Assembly: GCA_031418035.1 (NCBI GenBank)
Contig: JANOWU010000038.1
Location: forward strand, 1 to 64,000
Direction: 5' to 3'
Length of the DNA stretch: 64,000 bases
From: JANOYY01 sp031418035
Lineage (GTDB): Bacteria; Actinomycetota; Acidimicrobiia; Acidimicrobiales; JANYDT01
Numbering within the stretch: the first letter of the stretch is position 1; each line of letters opens with the position of its first letter. Below are positions 34,065 through 44,318 of this stretch, piece after piece. The translations under genes and the position numbers were made by a program. Below the pieces are notes generated by a model, which did no database searches, was not told where the DNA came from, and saw nothing but the letters and a program-made list of their open reading frames with translations.

Positions 34065-35197
34065 GACCGGTCCCCCCGTAGTTTGGCTACCGATGCACGA
34101 ACGATCGCGACGGCGTCGCCGATGTCGACGTTGGTGGTGTCGGCACCGAGGGTGAACCGCAGCGATCCGCGAGCGTCATCGACAGGCACGCCCATCGCAA
34201 CGAGCACGGGGGAGAGATGGAGCGCGCCGCTCGCGCACGCGGACCCGGCCGACGCCGCGATGCCCTGATGATCGATCATTACCAGTAGTTCCTCGCTCTC
34301 GACCCCTTGAATGCATACGTGGGCGTTGCCGGCGACTTTATAAGCGCGCGGAACAGTCTCGACGCAGCGATCGATTGTCGAAACCAATTCGTCGACGAAA
34401 CGGTCGCGAAGCGCAGCGAGATTCTTCACTCGCTCGCTTCGTGCTCGGTCAGTGCTCTCGGCCGCAACGGCCATGGCCACGATGCCTGCGACGTTCTGGG
34501 TGCCGCTGCGCCGGTCCTGTTCCTGTCCTCCGCCATAGAGAAGTGGACGTATCTTTCGCCCGTTGCGGACAACGAGCGCGCCGACCCCTTTCGGGCCGCC
34601 GAACTTGTGACCCGAAATCGCCAGAAAGTCGCTCGACGCCGTGATCGGTCGGAGGTCGAGCCACGTGAGTGCCTGCACGGCGTCGACGACAAGGGCAGGC
34701 CGGCGGTCCAGGGCAGACAGTCGCGTTGCCAGCTCATCGATCGGCTGAATCGTTCCGACTTCGTTGTTGACGGCCATCACGGCGACCACATCGACGTCGG
34801 CGACGACCTCAAGGGCCGCGTCGAGGTCGAGTACGCCGTGGCAGGTCACCGGGAGCTCGTAGCTGGCGATCCCCTCGCGCTCGAAGGCTGCGGCCTGCGA
34901 ACGGACCGCGTCGTGCTCGATGGCGCTCCACGCCACCGACTTCGGTCCTGTGGCGAGAAGGGCCGTGTTTATCGCTTCGGTTCCGCCACCGGTGAACACG
35001 ACTTCGTGCGGTCCTGCGCCGAGCACTGCAGCGATGCGGTCGCGAGCGTCTTCGAGAAGGGCTCGAGCTCGCCGCGCTTCACGATGCACGCCAGACGGGT
35101 TTCCGAAGTCGTGGGCGAGCACATCGGCCATTGCCGCCACCGCCTCGGGCAGCATCGGTGTGGTCGCCGCATGGTCAAGGTAGATACGGCGGCTCAC
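34061..35197 (-). CDS. cysteine desulfurase (NifS/IscS family)
   Basis: A 378-residue PLP enzyme that removes sulfur from cysteine. IYLDHAATTPM start region, H93-region SAIEHDAV, PLP lysine K198 in ISGHKFGGPKG, and the catalytic Cys loop GSACASGALHLSP, the form found in desulfurases that feed tRNA thiolation or Fe-S assembly. Start GTG at 35197 fits homology; TACGCT lies exactly 6 nt upstream (35204-35209, minus strand). Coupled to mnmA by overlap. Confidence 0.93.
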   Translation of the reverse strand: MSRRIYLDHAATTPMLPEAVAAMADVLAHDFGNPSGVHREARRARALLEDARDRIAAVLGAGPHEVVFTGGGTEAINTALLATGPKSVAWSAIEHDAVRSQAAAFEREGIASYELPVTCHGVLDLDAALEVVADVDVVAVMAVNNEVGTIQPIDELATRLSALDRRPALVVDAVQALTWLDLRPITASSDFLAISGHKFGGPKGVGALVVRNGRKIRPLLYGGGQEQDRRSGTQNVAGIVAMAVAAESTDRARSERVKNLAALRDRFVDELVSTIDRCVETVPRAYKVAGNAHVCIQGVESEELLVMIDHQGIAASAGSACASGALHLSPVLVAMGVPVDDARGSLRFTLGADTTNVDIGDAVAIVRASVAKLRGDRS

Positions 35198-35248
35198 TCC
35201 TCTAGCGTACGCCCGTCGAAGCAGCCAAGAGTACGAAATAGACGAGCG

Positions 35249-35278
35249 CACAGGGTGGAGACCGTTCCACCCTGTGCA
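35249..35278 (-). terminator. terminator of the surface-protein gene
   Basis: Perfect 12-bp stem GCACAGGGTGGA / TCCACCCTGTGC with a GACCGT loop, 14 bp downstream of the stop at 35292 (minus strand). No long T-tract. It separates the surface-protein gene from the desulfurase promoter. Confidence 0.75.
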
Positions 35279-35291
35279 CCCCGAGGATTGA

Positions 35292-38200
35292 TCAGCGTCG
35301 ACCGAACCGGCGGCGGCGGGCGATCGGCGAAAGCGACAGGAACAATCCCGCACCGAGCAGGATCATCGCGTAGCCGGTGTTCTCCAGCGCGCCGGAGCCG
35401 GTGAAGGCGAGAGCTTCGTTGTTCGCCACTCGGAATTCTGCATTGGTGATCGATTCACCGAGGACGTTGACCACCACGGCCTTCTTGGTGAGGAAGGACA
35501 ACTCCGGCGGAACCCCGCCCACGATCTCGACGCTGTATTCGCCGGGGATCAGACCGAAGAGCTCGTAACAACCTTCGGCATCGGTCGTGGCGACGGCAAC
35601 GACGATGCCCCCTCTGTCACGGATTTCGAGCTTGGCACCGCCAACGGCGCCCTCTCCCGGATCTTGTTTCCCGTTGGTGTTGGCGTCGACATAGATGCAC
35701 GATTTCAATCCGGACTTCTTGTCGGGGGTGGGCACGGCGGGCGCGGGCGTTGTGGTGGCGGTTTCCACCTTTGTGGTCGACGGTGCTGGTGCGGTCGTGG
35801 GAACGGTCGGGTTCGTTGTGGGCACCGTGGTTGTAACAACGGTTGTCTCCGGAGCGGTGGTGACCACAACGACGGGTGGCGTCGAATCCGGGACATCCGG
35901 GGTTGTCGTGGTTGTCGTTGTCGTGGACGTGCTCGTCGGCGCCGTGGTGGATGGTGCCTCCGTTGTGGTTGTTGTGGTTGTCGTGGCCGTTGTGGTTGTC
36001 GTCGACGTGCTGGTCGTCGTCGGCTGCGTGGTGGTGACCACGACCGGACTGTAGAAGCCGAAGTCAACACTCAGGTTGGTCCGGGCGTCGGGCGCTTCAC
36101 CTGCCACGACGGTCGGATTCGTGTCGGTCTCGCCCGTCGGCTCGAGGTTTGCGGCGAGTGTGACAACGCCAGAGGTGATGCCGACGGTTGCATATGACGA
36201 CGTATCAATTCCGTTGTCATCGGAGTCGACGTTGCCGTCGGCGTTCGCGGCGGTGGTTGTCGAGGACACCTTGGCGACGAGAGCACCGCCTCCCGTGAAG
36301 TTGTCAGCTTCGATGCGAACTCGGTAGTCGCCCGAATCGAGGTTGTCGAAGCGGTAGTACCCACCGTTGCCTGTTGTGGCGGTCGCAACGATCGCGCGGA
36401 GGTTGTCGAGAAGGACAACCCGAACGCTGTCGACACCCATCTCGCCGGCGTCGATCGTTCCGTCGTTGTCGGTGTCCATCCAGACACGGTTGCCGATCGA
36501 ATACTTCTCGACGCTGCCCGGAAGGGTTGTGGTGGTCGTTGAGGTGGTCGTTGTGGTCGACGTGGTTGACGTGGTCGACGTGGTCGACGTCGTCGTGGTC
36601 ACCGTCGGTGTGTAGAACCCGAAGTCGACCGTGAGGTTGGAACGCGCGTCGGGCGCATCGCCGGTGGCGTTTGCGGCGTCGCGGTCGGTGTCATTCGTCG
36701 GCTCGCTGTTCGTGCCGAGCACGATGACTCCCGACATGACACCGTTGGAGTACGCGACGGGGTCTACGCCGTTGTCGTCGGAGTCGACACCGCCTTCAGG
36801 ATCGGCGACGGTGGGCGTCGATGACAGCTTGCCGGACAACGCACCCGTGGGATCGAAGTTCACCGGATCGATGTGGACCCGGTAACCGCCGGCGTCGAGG
36901 TTGTCGAAGCGGTAGTAGCCGCCGTTGGCGGTCATCGTGAATGTGGCGGCGACACCAGGACCGGGATCACTGTCGACCGCCGCACCAGTGCTGTCGAGAA
37001 GGACGACCAGAACGTTGTCGACGCCCGCCTCGCCGACGTCACGCAATCCGTTGTTGTCGGTGTCCATCCACACGCGGTTTCCGAGCGAGTACTTCTCGAC
37101 TACGACGACCGGGGTGTGGAAACCGAAGTCGACGGTGAGGTTGGAACGCGCGTCGGGTGCATCACCGGCCGTATTGACCGTGTCGCGGTCGGTGTCGTTC
37201 GTCGGCTCTGCGTTCGCCCCGAGCGTCACGACGTTCGAGGTGACGCCGGTGGCGTAGTTCGACGGGTCCACGCCGTTGTCATTGGAGTCCACGTTGAGGT
37301 TTGCGTTGGCCTCGGTCGTCGCTGACGACTGTTTCCCGTCCAACAGATTTCCCGTTGCGAAGTTCGACCCCTCGACTCGTACGCGATAGTCACCGGCCGC
37401 GAGTCCGTCGAAGCGGTAGTAGCCACCGTTCGCCGTCGTGGTTTGGATCGGTTGAACGCCGTCGCCAGGATTTGCATTGGCATCGATGATGTTGCCGCTT
37501 GCGTCGAGGAGCGTGACGATGATTCCGTCGATCCCACTTTCACCAGCGTCGATGGTGCCGTCATTGTCGGTGTCCATCCACACCCGGTTTCCGAGCGAGT
37601 AGAGCTCCGGTGCGGGAACCGGCACGAACCCGAAGTCGACAGTGTGATCACTGGCCCCTACAGGACCGGTCGAGAAGGTATACGTCGCTCCGTTGACCGT
37701 TGACGGAATCAGGGTTCCGTCGGAGTCGCGGATGTCACCGTCGGTCGTGGCGTCATTGTTGGGGACCGTCGTGGCGTAGGTGTTAAGTGCACTTTGGTTT
37801 TGTACGATGCGGATCTGGTAGTTGGCGGTGTTCGGAACCAAACCGGGGATCGCGCTGGACGAGAAGTAGTACAGGCCGTTGGTGTCGGTGGTCTCCGTGG
37901 CAATGACCGTTCCGGCGCTGTTGAGCAACTGGACGTCCACGTTGTTGACAGCGGCCTCGTTCGGGTCTTGAACACCGTCGCCGTCGGTGTCGATCCACAC
38001 ACGGTTGCCGACCTCGAACGGTGCAAGACCGCAGAGGAGTTCGATGTCGCCCATGCCGTTTGCCTTGCCGAGACCACCGGGATCTTGGTTGGACGGGGAT
38101 ACTGACGCACCGTCACCGCTCAAGGCGTAGTTCTGCGCCGCAAGCCCGGTCGTCTGATCGAACCAGCGAACACCGCTCGTGAGCCATTCGTTCGGATCGA

Positions 38201-38741
38201 AGACGCTTGCGGCAACCCGATTCGATCCAGGCAGGAGCGCGAGGGCGCCCAGGCTGAGTTCGGGATGACCACCTGCGCCGTCGGCTGTTCCGGGTGAGTT
38301 GAAATCGTCGCGGAGATAGAACTCGCCCGCGCCCGGACCGCGATGGTCCGACCCCGACCCGCCGGTGATGTTCGCGCCGCATGTTCCGCCGGATTCGAGG
38401 CTGTAGTTCCCCGTCGACGGTGCGACACAGGCTTTCAGGACGTCCCCTGCGGTCGCAGCGTACGTGATGATCGACCGCGTGGTGTTCCCTGGGGCGTTGT
38501 AGTTGTTCGAGGCGGTCTGCAGGCCGTTGCGATCCATGATTCCGATGGTCATGTCGCCATTGGCGTCGAAGTCGATGTTGCTCACGATCATGGATTTGCC
38601 GCCCCACGTGTCGTCCCATGCTCCCCAGGACACGGCGGAAGTCGTCCAGGTCCCCGCAGAGTCGTAGTTGGGGATGGCGACGTTGAGCGACCATGACCCG
38701 AGCGCGGATCGGCTCGTGGTGTTCACGTCCCGGGAGAACAC
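35292..38741 (-). pseudogene. large SdrD B-domain surface protein, C-terminal part after an apparent frameshift
   Basis: This frame of 1149 codons continues, in a different frame, the protein begun at 39883. It opens within a secreted beta-rich domain, then has four SdrD B-like modules, each beginning with a variant of GNRVWMDTDNDGTIDAGE (about residues 245, 385, 555 and 740). Long Thr-rich linkers follow, then a fifth B module (about 1010-1085). The C-terminus is a sorting signal: LAFTG, a hydrophobic helix and RRRRFGRR. LAxTG is the motif used by class E sortases of actinobacteria. The intact product would be a wall-attached, Ca-binding-type surface protein of more than 1500 residues. Whether the gene is truly broken or the indel is a sequence error is open. 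Confidence 0.8.
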
Positions 38742-39883
38742 CGCGCCGATGTCGCCACCCCTACGGTCGGGCTGTCACACGAGACGCCGGCATACACGCG
38801 GTCGATGTTTTGGCCACCCTGGACGAAGCTGCGGGTCTTGAGACCCCACACCCGCGCGGTTCCCTGTGCGGTGCAATCGAGCGGCGGGGTGCCGTAGCTG
38901 GCCAGGTTTGGGGTGCTCGAGACAGGATTGGACACGATCTCGCGTGTCGCGAGATTGGAGGCGTAGAGCACCGTGCCCGAGTCGTTGATTTCGATATCGC
39001 CGATTCCAACGCGTCCGACGTCGGCAAATGCGCCATCGTCGAACGACGGGTCGGCTGCGTTGCCAAGGCCCCGGGCGGCGTCGTTATAGGTGCCAAAGGT
39101 CGGGCCGAGGTTCAGGAAGGGCGTGGTGACTCCGGCCGCGGTGGTCCGGTAGATCTGTGCGATGCCACCCGGGCCGAGGCCTACATGTCGGCGAAGCACC
39201 GCTGAGGAGAACGTGTCGCCGGTGGATCGTTGCACGGCAACACCCCACACGGCACCAGTTGCTTGTCGCTCGGCGTGCTTGTTCGTCGGGCCACGTCCGT
39301 CGCCGCTTGCCGCCCATCCGAACTTCGACAGCGACTTTGCCGTCGCAAGGTCATTGTTCGCCGTCCCGTTGAGAAAGCACGATGCGACGAGTTGTGGATT
39401 CGTTCCGCAGTAGTCCGACGGTCGCATGAGACCGATGTTCACGTTGCTGGCCCCGGGGCTCACGAACTGTACGGTCCCGCCGTTGCCGGCGCCGTGGGGC
39501 CCGGGCTTGACGCCGAGAAGTCGGCTGTCCGCCTCGTTCCACGTCGCTTCGACACGAACCGTTCCGGTGCAGCTGTGCGCGACGGAGTATGTCCCGTCAG
39601 GCGACGTCGTCTGCGACCCACAGGCGAGGCCCGCGGCGTCGTACGCCTTCACGAGGATGTTCCCAATGCCCGTGTCGGTTTGGGCACCTGTGGCGTTCAT
39701 CGTGCCGTCGGCCCCGAAATCCAAGTACACGGTCCCGGTCAGGAACGTCGGCGCGGCGAATGCGTTTGACGTCTGCCCGAGGCCTGCCGAAACGAGTGTC
39801 ACGCCCAGCACCGCCCGAGCCACACGAGAGATCGTGGTTCGAGACCAGCTGGTGGGTCGCAGCAATGCAGGCAATTCGCGCAA
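38723..39883 (-). pseudogene. large SdrD B-domain surface protein, N-terminal part
   Basis: The first 387 codons of the same gene, from a TTG at 39883 with GGAG 7 nt upstream, to a stop at 38723. A signal peptide (TISRVARAVLGVTLVSAGLGQTSNAFAA) is followed by a B-type module (LTGTVYLDFGADG) and a domain of about 260 residues ending in DRVYAGVSCDSPTVG. There the sequence changes frame near 38757. One extra G in the run of four Gs (38757-38760, plus-strand CCCC) would join it to GDIGAVFSRDVN of the second frame. An in-frame ATG at 40039 is less likely because it lacks a ribosome site and crosses the galT promoter. Confidence 0.78.
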
Positions 39884-40056
39884 GGGAAGCTCCAAATATG
39901 GATCGGGGACCCTTAGGCATCGGCAATTTCGCCACGATGGAAAGAAGAACCCGTCATTCGACCCACCCGTTGAGGCCAATGACCTAGGGGGAACTCCCGG
40001 CGCCCTGTGGATGAAATCGCCAGTATGCGCCGGACGCAAGCTAGGCTGGCTGGAAC

Positions 40057-41034
40057 ATGAGTCAGCTCCGTCTTGATCCGCTTACCGGACGTTGGGTAGC
40101 AATCAATGCCGAACGTCGCCAGCGACCCAACGAGTACACCGTTCGGACTCTGGAGGTCGAAACTGACCCGGGTCGCCCGTGCCCGTTCTGCCCTGGCCGC
40201 GCCGAGACCGAGCCTCCGACCCTCGTGACCCCCGGACCCGACGGTTCATGGCGTGTGCTGGTGGTGCCGAACCTTTATCCCGCCTTCGAGGGCCGTGACC
40301 CGATGGTGGTCGAGCATCTGGGGCCGATCTTCACCCAGGCCGACGCCTCGGGAATCCATGAGGTTCTGGTGGTCCACCCGGAGCACAAAGCCAGCTGGGC
40401 GGACCTTTCCGACGAACAGGCGACGTTGGTCATGCAAGCGATCGCCGCACGCGCCGACTGCCACTCCGGGATGTCCGAGCTTCGCTACAGCCAGGCCATC
40501 GTGAATTACGGCCGAGAGGCCGGAGCATCGCTTTCCCACCCTCACGGTCAACTCCTCGGTCTGCCGTTCGTGCCGGGAGAGATTCAGGCGGAGCAGGCTG
40601 GCTTCGATCGTTTCTCGGGTGCCTGTCTCCTGTGCACGACGATCGAGGCGGAGCTCGACGCCGGCGCGCGCATCGTGTACGCCGACGACCGTGTGCTGGT
40701 GATTTGCCCGTACTGGAGTGGCACCCCGTTCGAGCTTCTGGCCATCCCGTTGCAACACGGCGCACACCTCCACACGGCAGACTCGGCCGATCTCGGGGCC
40801 GTCGGGATCGGGTTGCGCAATGGGTTGGCAAGCCTCCGTGCTGTTCTCGGTGACGTTGCATACAACGTGGTCATGCACTCGGCGCCCTATCGTGCGCAAG
40901 GTACGTATCACTGGCACGCTCACGTCTATCCGAAGGTGACAACACGGGCCGGTTTCGAACTTGGCACCGGCGTGAACATCAACGTCGTACCTCCCGAGGA
41001 AGCCGCCGTCATCCTGGCTGGCGCTCGGGTCTAG
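40057..41034 (+). CDS. galT: galactose-1-phosphate uridylyltransferase family protein
   Basis: A 325-residue HIT-superfamily nucleotidyltransferase of the GalT type. Zinc ligands in CPFCPGR and the catalytic HxHxQ region SLSHPHGQLLGLP, with a second metal/catalytic stretch YHWHAHVYPK. GalT moves UMP between glucose-1-P and galactose-1-P; some members act as ADP-glucose or sulfate transferases, so substrate is not certain. It heads a glycogen-metabolism stretch, and galU is elsewhere in the window. TAGGCT lies 9 nt before the ATG. Confidence 0.85.
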   Translation: MSQLRLDPLTGRWVAINAERRQRPNEYTVRTLEVETDPGRPCPFCPGRAETEPPTLVTPGPDGSWRVLVVPNLYPAFEGRDPMVVEHLGPIFTQADASGIHEVLVVHPEHKASWADLSDEQATLVMQAIAARADCHSGMSELRYSQAIVNYGREAGASLSHPHGQLLGLPFVPGEIQAEQAGFDRFSGACLLCTTIEAELDAGARIVYADDRVLVICPYWSGTPFELLAIPLQHGAHLHTADSADLGAVGIGLRNGLASLRAVLGDVAYNVVMHSAPYRAQGTYHWHAHVYPKVTTRAGFELGTGVNINVVPPEEAAVILAGARV

Positions 41035-41060
41035 CGTTCGTTTTCGAACCCGGCCTCTGA

Positions 41061-43058
41061 GTGGTTCGCGAGCTTCCGCCCCCGTTTGGTTTGCGGTGGA
41101 CTCCCGATTCCGGGGCTCGCATCGCGGTGCCGGTAGGTCCTTCGGCGACGGCCGTCGAGTTGTGTCTTGAAGACGGGGACGGGTCGCCGGTACGCCGGAT
41201 TCCGTTGACCGAACGACTCGGATCGACCTGGTGGGCGTCGGTGGATGCGAAGCCGGGAGACCGTTACGGCATCCGGGTTCATGGGCCGGACCACGATCCG
41301 TCGAAACTGCTTCTCGATCCGTGGGCTTTGGCGATCGACGGCGACGTGAACTGGCTGTCGGACCCGCAGGCATTGCGGTTCGGGAGCGGAACCGACAGCG
41401 CAGCGTTCGTGCCCCGGGGCATCGTCGTCGATCAGCGCTTTGACTGGGGAAACTCCGGCCGGCCGCGAACTCCGTGGGCCGAGACCGTCATATACGAAGC
41501 ACACGTACGAGGTTCGACGCTTCTTCACCCTGGTGTTGATCCGCATCTGCGGGGAACCTATGCGGGCTTAGCGCATCCGGCATTCGTGGCTCATCTGAAA
41601 AAGGTCGGAGTGACGGCAATCGAACTGTTGCCGATTCACCACTCCACCAGCGAAGAGCGATTGGCCGGACTCGGCCTCACCAACTACTGGGGATACAACA
41701 CGCTTGGATATCTTGCCCCCCACCAGGCGTATTCCTCGGACCCGCACAATGCGGTCGATGAATGCAAGGGCATGGTGAAGCTATTGCACGAGGCGGGCAT
41801 CGAAGTGATTCTCGACGTGGTGTACAACCACACGTGTGAGGCTGGTCCTCTCGGTGCGGCGTTGTCTTGGCGTGGCCTCGATCCTCACGGGTGGTACCGC
41901 GACGCTGATGTGACGGGTTGTGGGAACACACTTGATCTGTCCAAGATAAGTGCGCTTACGTTAACTCTCGATTCGTTGCGCTACTGGGTCGAAGAGTTTC
42001 AGATCGACGGCTTTCGCTTCGACCTGGCGCCCGCCCTCGGTCGCGGTCCATCTGGAGAGTTCAGCACCAGGAGCGCGTTCATGATGGCCGTGGCGTCGGA
42101 TCCCGTCGTATCGTCGGTGAAGCTCATTGCCGAGCCGTGGGACGTTGGCCCCGGTGGCTATCAGGTCGGACAATTCGGCGTCCCGTGGGCGGAATGGAAC
42201 GACCGCTACCGCGACTTCATGCGTGAGCGCTGGTTGGGCGAAGGCACTCTTGGAGCGATGGCCCGCCACCTCACCGGCGGTCCGGATCTGTTCTACGACT
42301 CCGGGCGGCGGCCCTGGGCGTCGGTCAACTTCATTACGGCGCACGATGGATTCACGCTTCAAGATCTCGTCAGCTACAACGACAAGCACAACGAGGCCAA
42401 CCGCGAAGACAACCGCGACGGGACGAGCAACAACCGGTCGTGGAACCATGGCATCGAAGGCGTCACCGACGATGACGAGATCGCTCTGTCGCGACAGCGA
42501 ACCGTCCGGGTGATGCTGACGACGCTTCTGCTCAGCCTTGGCACACCGATGCTCGTCGCTGGTGACGAGATGGGCCGAACGCAACAGGGCAACAACAACG
42601 CATACTGTCAGGACAACGAGATCAGTTGGATCGATTGGGACTCTGCCGATCATGAGCTTCTCGAGTTCACGGCCCGGGTCGTTGCGTTTCGTCGGTCTCG
42701 TAGGGCGCTCCAGCGAGATCAATGGCTCACGCCGGTCCAGGGGGAATGGTTTGCCCCCGATGGCGCCCCCATGCCGTTCGATAGATGGGATGCTACGTCT
42801 ACATACGGGATGGCTTTATTGATCATCGGGTCCGACGTCGGCGAACCTGACCTTCTCATCCTGTTCAACGATTCGTCGGACTCGACGACGTTCACGCTCC
42901 CGCACCTTGAACGCGCCTGGCACTACGTTTTCACCTCCGACCTCGTCGATCCACCGGCGCTCGTCGCAAGCGCGGTCGAACTGCGCGGGCGCACCATCGC
43001 GGTGTTCGAATCGAGCAAATCAACGACGGCGACGGTTGGCCAGCAATCGCAAGGGTGA
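41061..43058 (+). CDS. glgX: glycogen debranching enzyme GlgX-type
   Basis: A 665-residue GH13 enzyme with an N-terminal CBM48 domain (about 1-110) and catalytic barrel. Active-site motifs: DVVYNHT, nucleophile Asp in GFRFDLAPALGR, acid/base Glu in LIAEPWDVG, and transition-state Asp in FITAHDGFT. It hydrolyses alpha-1,6 branches left after phosphorylase action. GTG start 26 bp after galT. Confidence 0.93.
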   Translation: MVRELPPPFGLRWTPDSGARIAVPVGPSATAVELCLEDGDGSPVRRIPLTERLGSTWWASVDAKPGDRYGIRVHGPDHDPSKLLLDPWALAIDGDVNWLSDPQALRFGSGTDSAAFVPRGIVVDQRFDWGNSGRPRTPWAETVIYEAHVRGSTLLHPGVDPHLRGTYAGLAHPAFVAHLKKVGVTAIELLPIHHSTSEERLAGLGLTNYWGYNTLGYLAPHQAYSSDPHNAVDECKGMVKLLHEAGIEVILDVVYNHTCEAGPLGAALSWRGLDPHGWYRDADVTGCGNTLDLSKISALTLTLDSLRYWVEEFQIDGFRFDLAPALGRGPSGEFSTRSAFMMAVASDPVVSSVKLIAEPWDVGPGGYQVGQFGVPWAEWNDRYRDFMRERWLGEGTLGAMARHLTGGPDLFYDSGRRPWASVNFITAHDGFTLQDLVSYNDKHNEANREDNRDGTSNNRSWNHGIEGVTDDDEIALSRQRTVRVMLTTLLLSLGTPMLVAGDEMGRTQQGNNNAYCQDNEISWIDWDSADHELLEFTARVVAFRRSRRALQRDQWLTPVQGEWFAPDGAPMPFDRWDATSTYGMALLIIGSDVGEPDLLILFNDSSDSTTFTLPHLERAWHYVFTSDLVDPPALVASAVELRGRTIAVFESSKSTTATVGQQSQG

Positions 43059-43072
43059 GATAGCTTGCGGTC

Positions 43073-44242
43073 ATGACTGATGTTGTGATCGTCGAAGCCA
43101 TCCGTTCTCCCCTTGGTCGCCGAGGTGGTGGTCTTTCCACGCTTCATCCCGCCGATCTGCTGGGAGCAGTACAGCTCGCGGCGATTCAACGGGCAGGAAT
43201 CGACCCGTCGGCGGTGGATCAGATCGTGGGAGGTAACGTCACGCAAATCGGCGAGCAGGCCTTCAACATCGCCCGTACGGCGTGGCTCGCCGCCGGTCTC
43301 CCGATGAACGTTGCCGCAACAACGGTGGACAGTCAGTGTGGTTCGTCCCAGCAGGCAACGTCGCTAGGCGCAGGGCTGATTGCGTCGGGCGCCTGCGATG
43401 TCGTGCTCGCATGCGGCATCGAGTCGATGAGTCGAGTCGGGCTCGGTGCGAACGTGAAGTCAGGACCGGGGCGACCACTTCCCAAGTCGTACTTCCCGCT
43501 CTATGAGCCAACTTCGCAGTTCGAAGGGGCAGAACGCATCGCCACCAAGTGGGGAATCTCTCGACACGACACCGATTCGTTTGGACTGCAGAGCCAGGAA
43601 CGCGCGGCGCGGGCGCGAGCCGAGGGAAGGTTCGAGCGCGAGATCGTGGCGATCACCGCGCCGGTGCTCGACGAAGACGGCAAGCCAACGGGGGAAACCT
43701 ATGTTGTGAGCGCCGATGAAGGGATTCGCGAAACGTCTCTCGACAAGCTCGGCTCGCTGAAGCCGGTGCTCGAGGGTGGCGTGCACACGGCCGGTACGTC
43801 GTCACAGATCTCCGACGGCGCAGCAGCCGTTCTGCTCATGAGTGCCGACAAGGCGGCGGCCCTTGGCCTCAAAGCCCGAGCCCGGATCGTCAATCACTGT
43901 CTCGTGGGCGTTGACCCGGTATTGATGCTCACCGGACCTATCGATGCGACCCGTCGCATCCTGAGCCGTACCGGTATGACACTGAACGACATCGACACCG
44001 TCGAGATCAACGAGGCGTTCGCCTCTGTAGCCCTTGCGTGGGAACGTGAGATGCACGCTGACATGTCGAAGGTCAACCCGAATGGAGGTGCGATCGCGCT
44101 CGGCCATCCGGTGGGCGCCACCGGTGCTCGCCTGATTGCCTCTGCACTGCACGAACTCGAGCGCTCGGACAAGACGAACGCACTTGTCACGATGTGCTGT
44201 GGCGGCGGCCTCGGCACCGGCACACTCATCCAGCGTCTGTAG
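43073..44242 (+). CDS. acetyl-CoA C-acyltransferase (thiolase)
   Basis: A 389-residue degradative-type thiolase. Nucleophile Cys in VDSQCGSSQQA, NEAFAS, GHPVGATGARL and the second Cys loop CCGGGLGTG are all present. The sequence resembles actinobacterial thiolases of the FadA5 (steroid side-chain) type, but substrate cannot be fixed. It lies between glgX and glgB without apparent metabolic link. TAGCTT is exactly 6 nt upstream of the ATG (43061-43066). Confidence 0.92.
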   Translation: MTDVVIVEAIRSPLGRRGGGLSTLHPADLLGAVQLAAIQRAGIDPSAVDQIVGGNVTQIGEQAFNIARTAWLAAGLPMNVAATTVDSQCGSSQQATSLGAGLIASGACDVVLACGIESMSRVGLGANVKSGPGRPLPKSYFPLYEPTSQFEGAERIATKWGISRHDTDSFGLQSQERAARARAEGRFEREIVAITAPVLDEDGKPTGETYVVSADEGIRETSLDKLGSLKPVLEGGVHTAGTSSQISDGAAAVLLMSADKAAALGLKARARIVNHCLVGVDPVLMLTGPIDATRRILSRTGMTLNDIDTVEINEAFASVALAWEREMHADMSKVNPNGGAIALGHPVGATGARLIASALHELERSDKTNALVTMCCGGGLGTGTLIQRL

Positions 44243-44259
44243 TTTCGATTTCTCGCATA

Positions 44260-44273
44260 CTCCAGCGCTGGAG
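44260..44273. promoter_or_regulatory. perfect palindrome between convergent thiolase and glgB
   Basis: CTCCAGCGCTGGAG, 18 bp after the thiolase stop, with a second AT-rich palindrome around TATGCATA at 44291-44298. Between two convergent stops these may act as terminators; neither has a T-tract. Confidence 0.4.
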
Positions 44274-44318
44274 AACCGACGTCATGCTATGTATGCATAA
44301 CATGTGAGGGCGGTCGGG

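Noticed and set aside
35695..36054. Gly/Val-rich plus-strand frame opposite the surface-protein gene
   Set aside because: Low-complexity complement of the Thr-rich linker, without start signal or homology.
36525..36605. CRISPR-like short repeats in the surface-protein gene
   Set aside because: In-frame degenerate Thr codons with no spacer structure.
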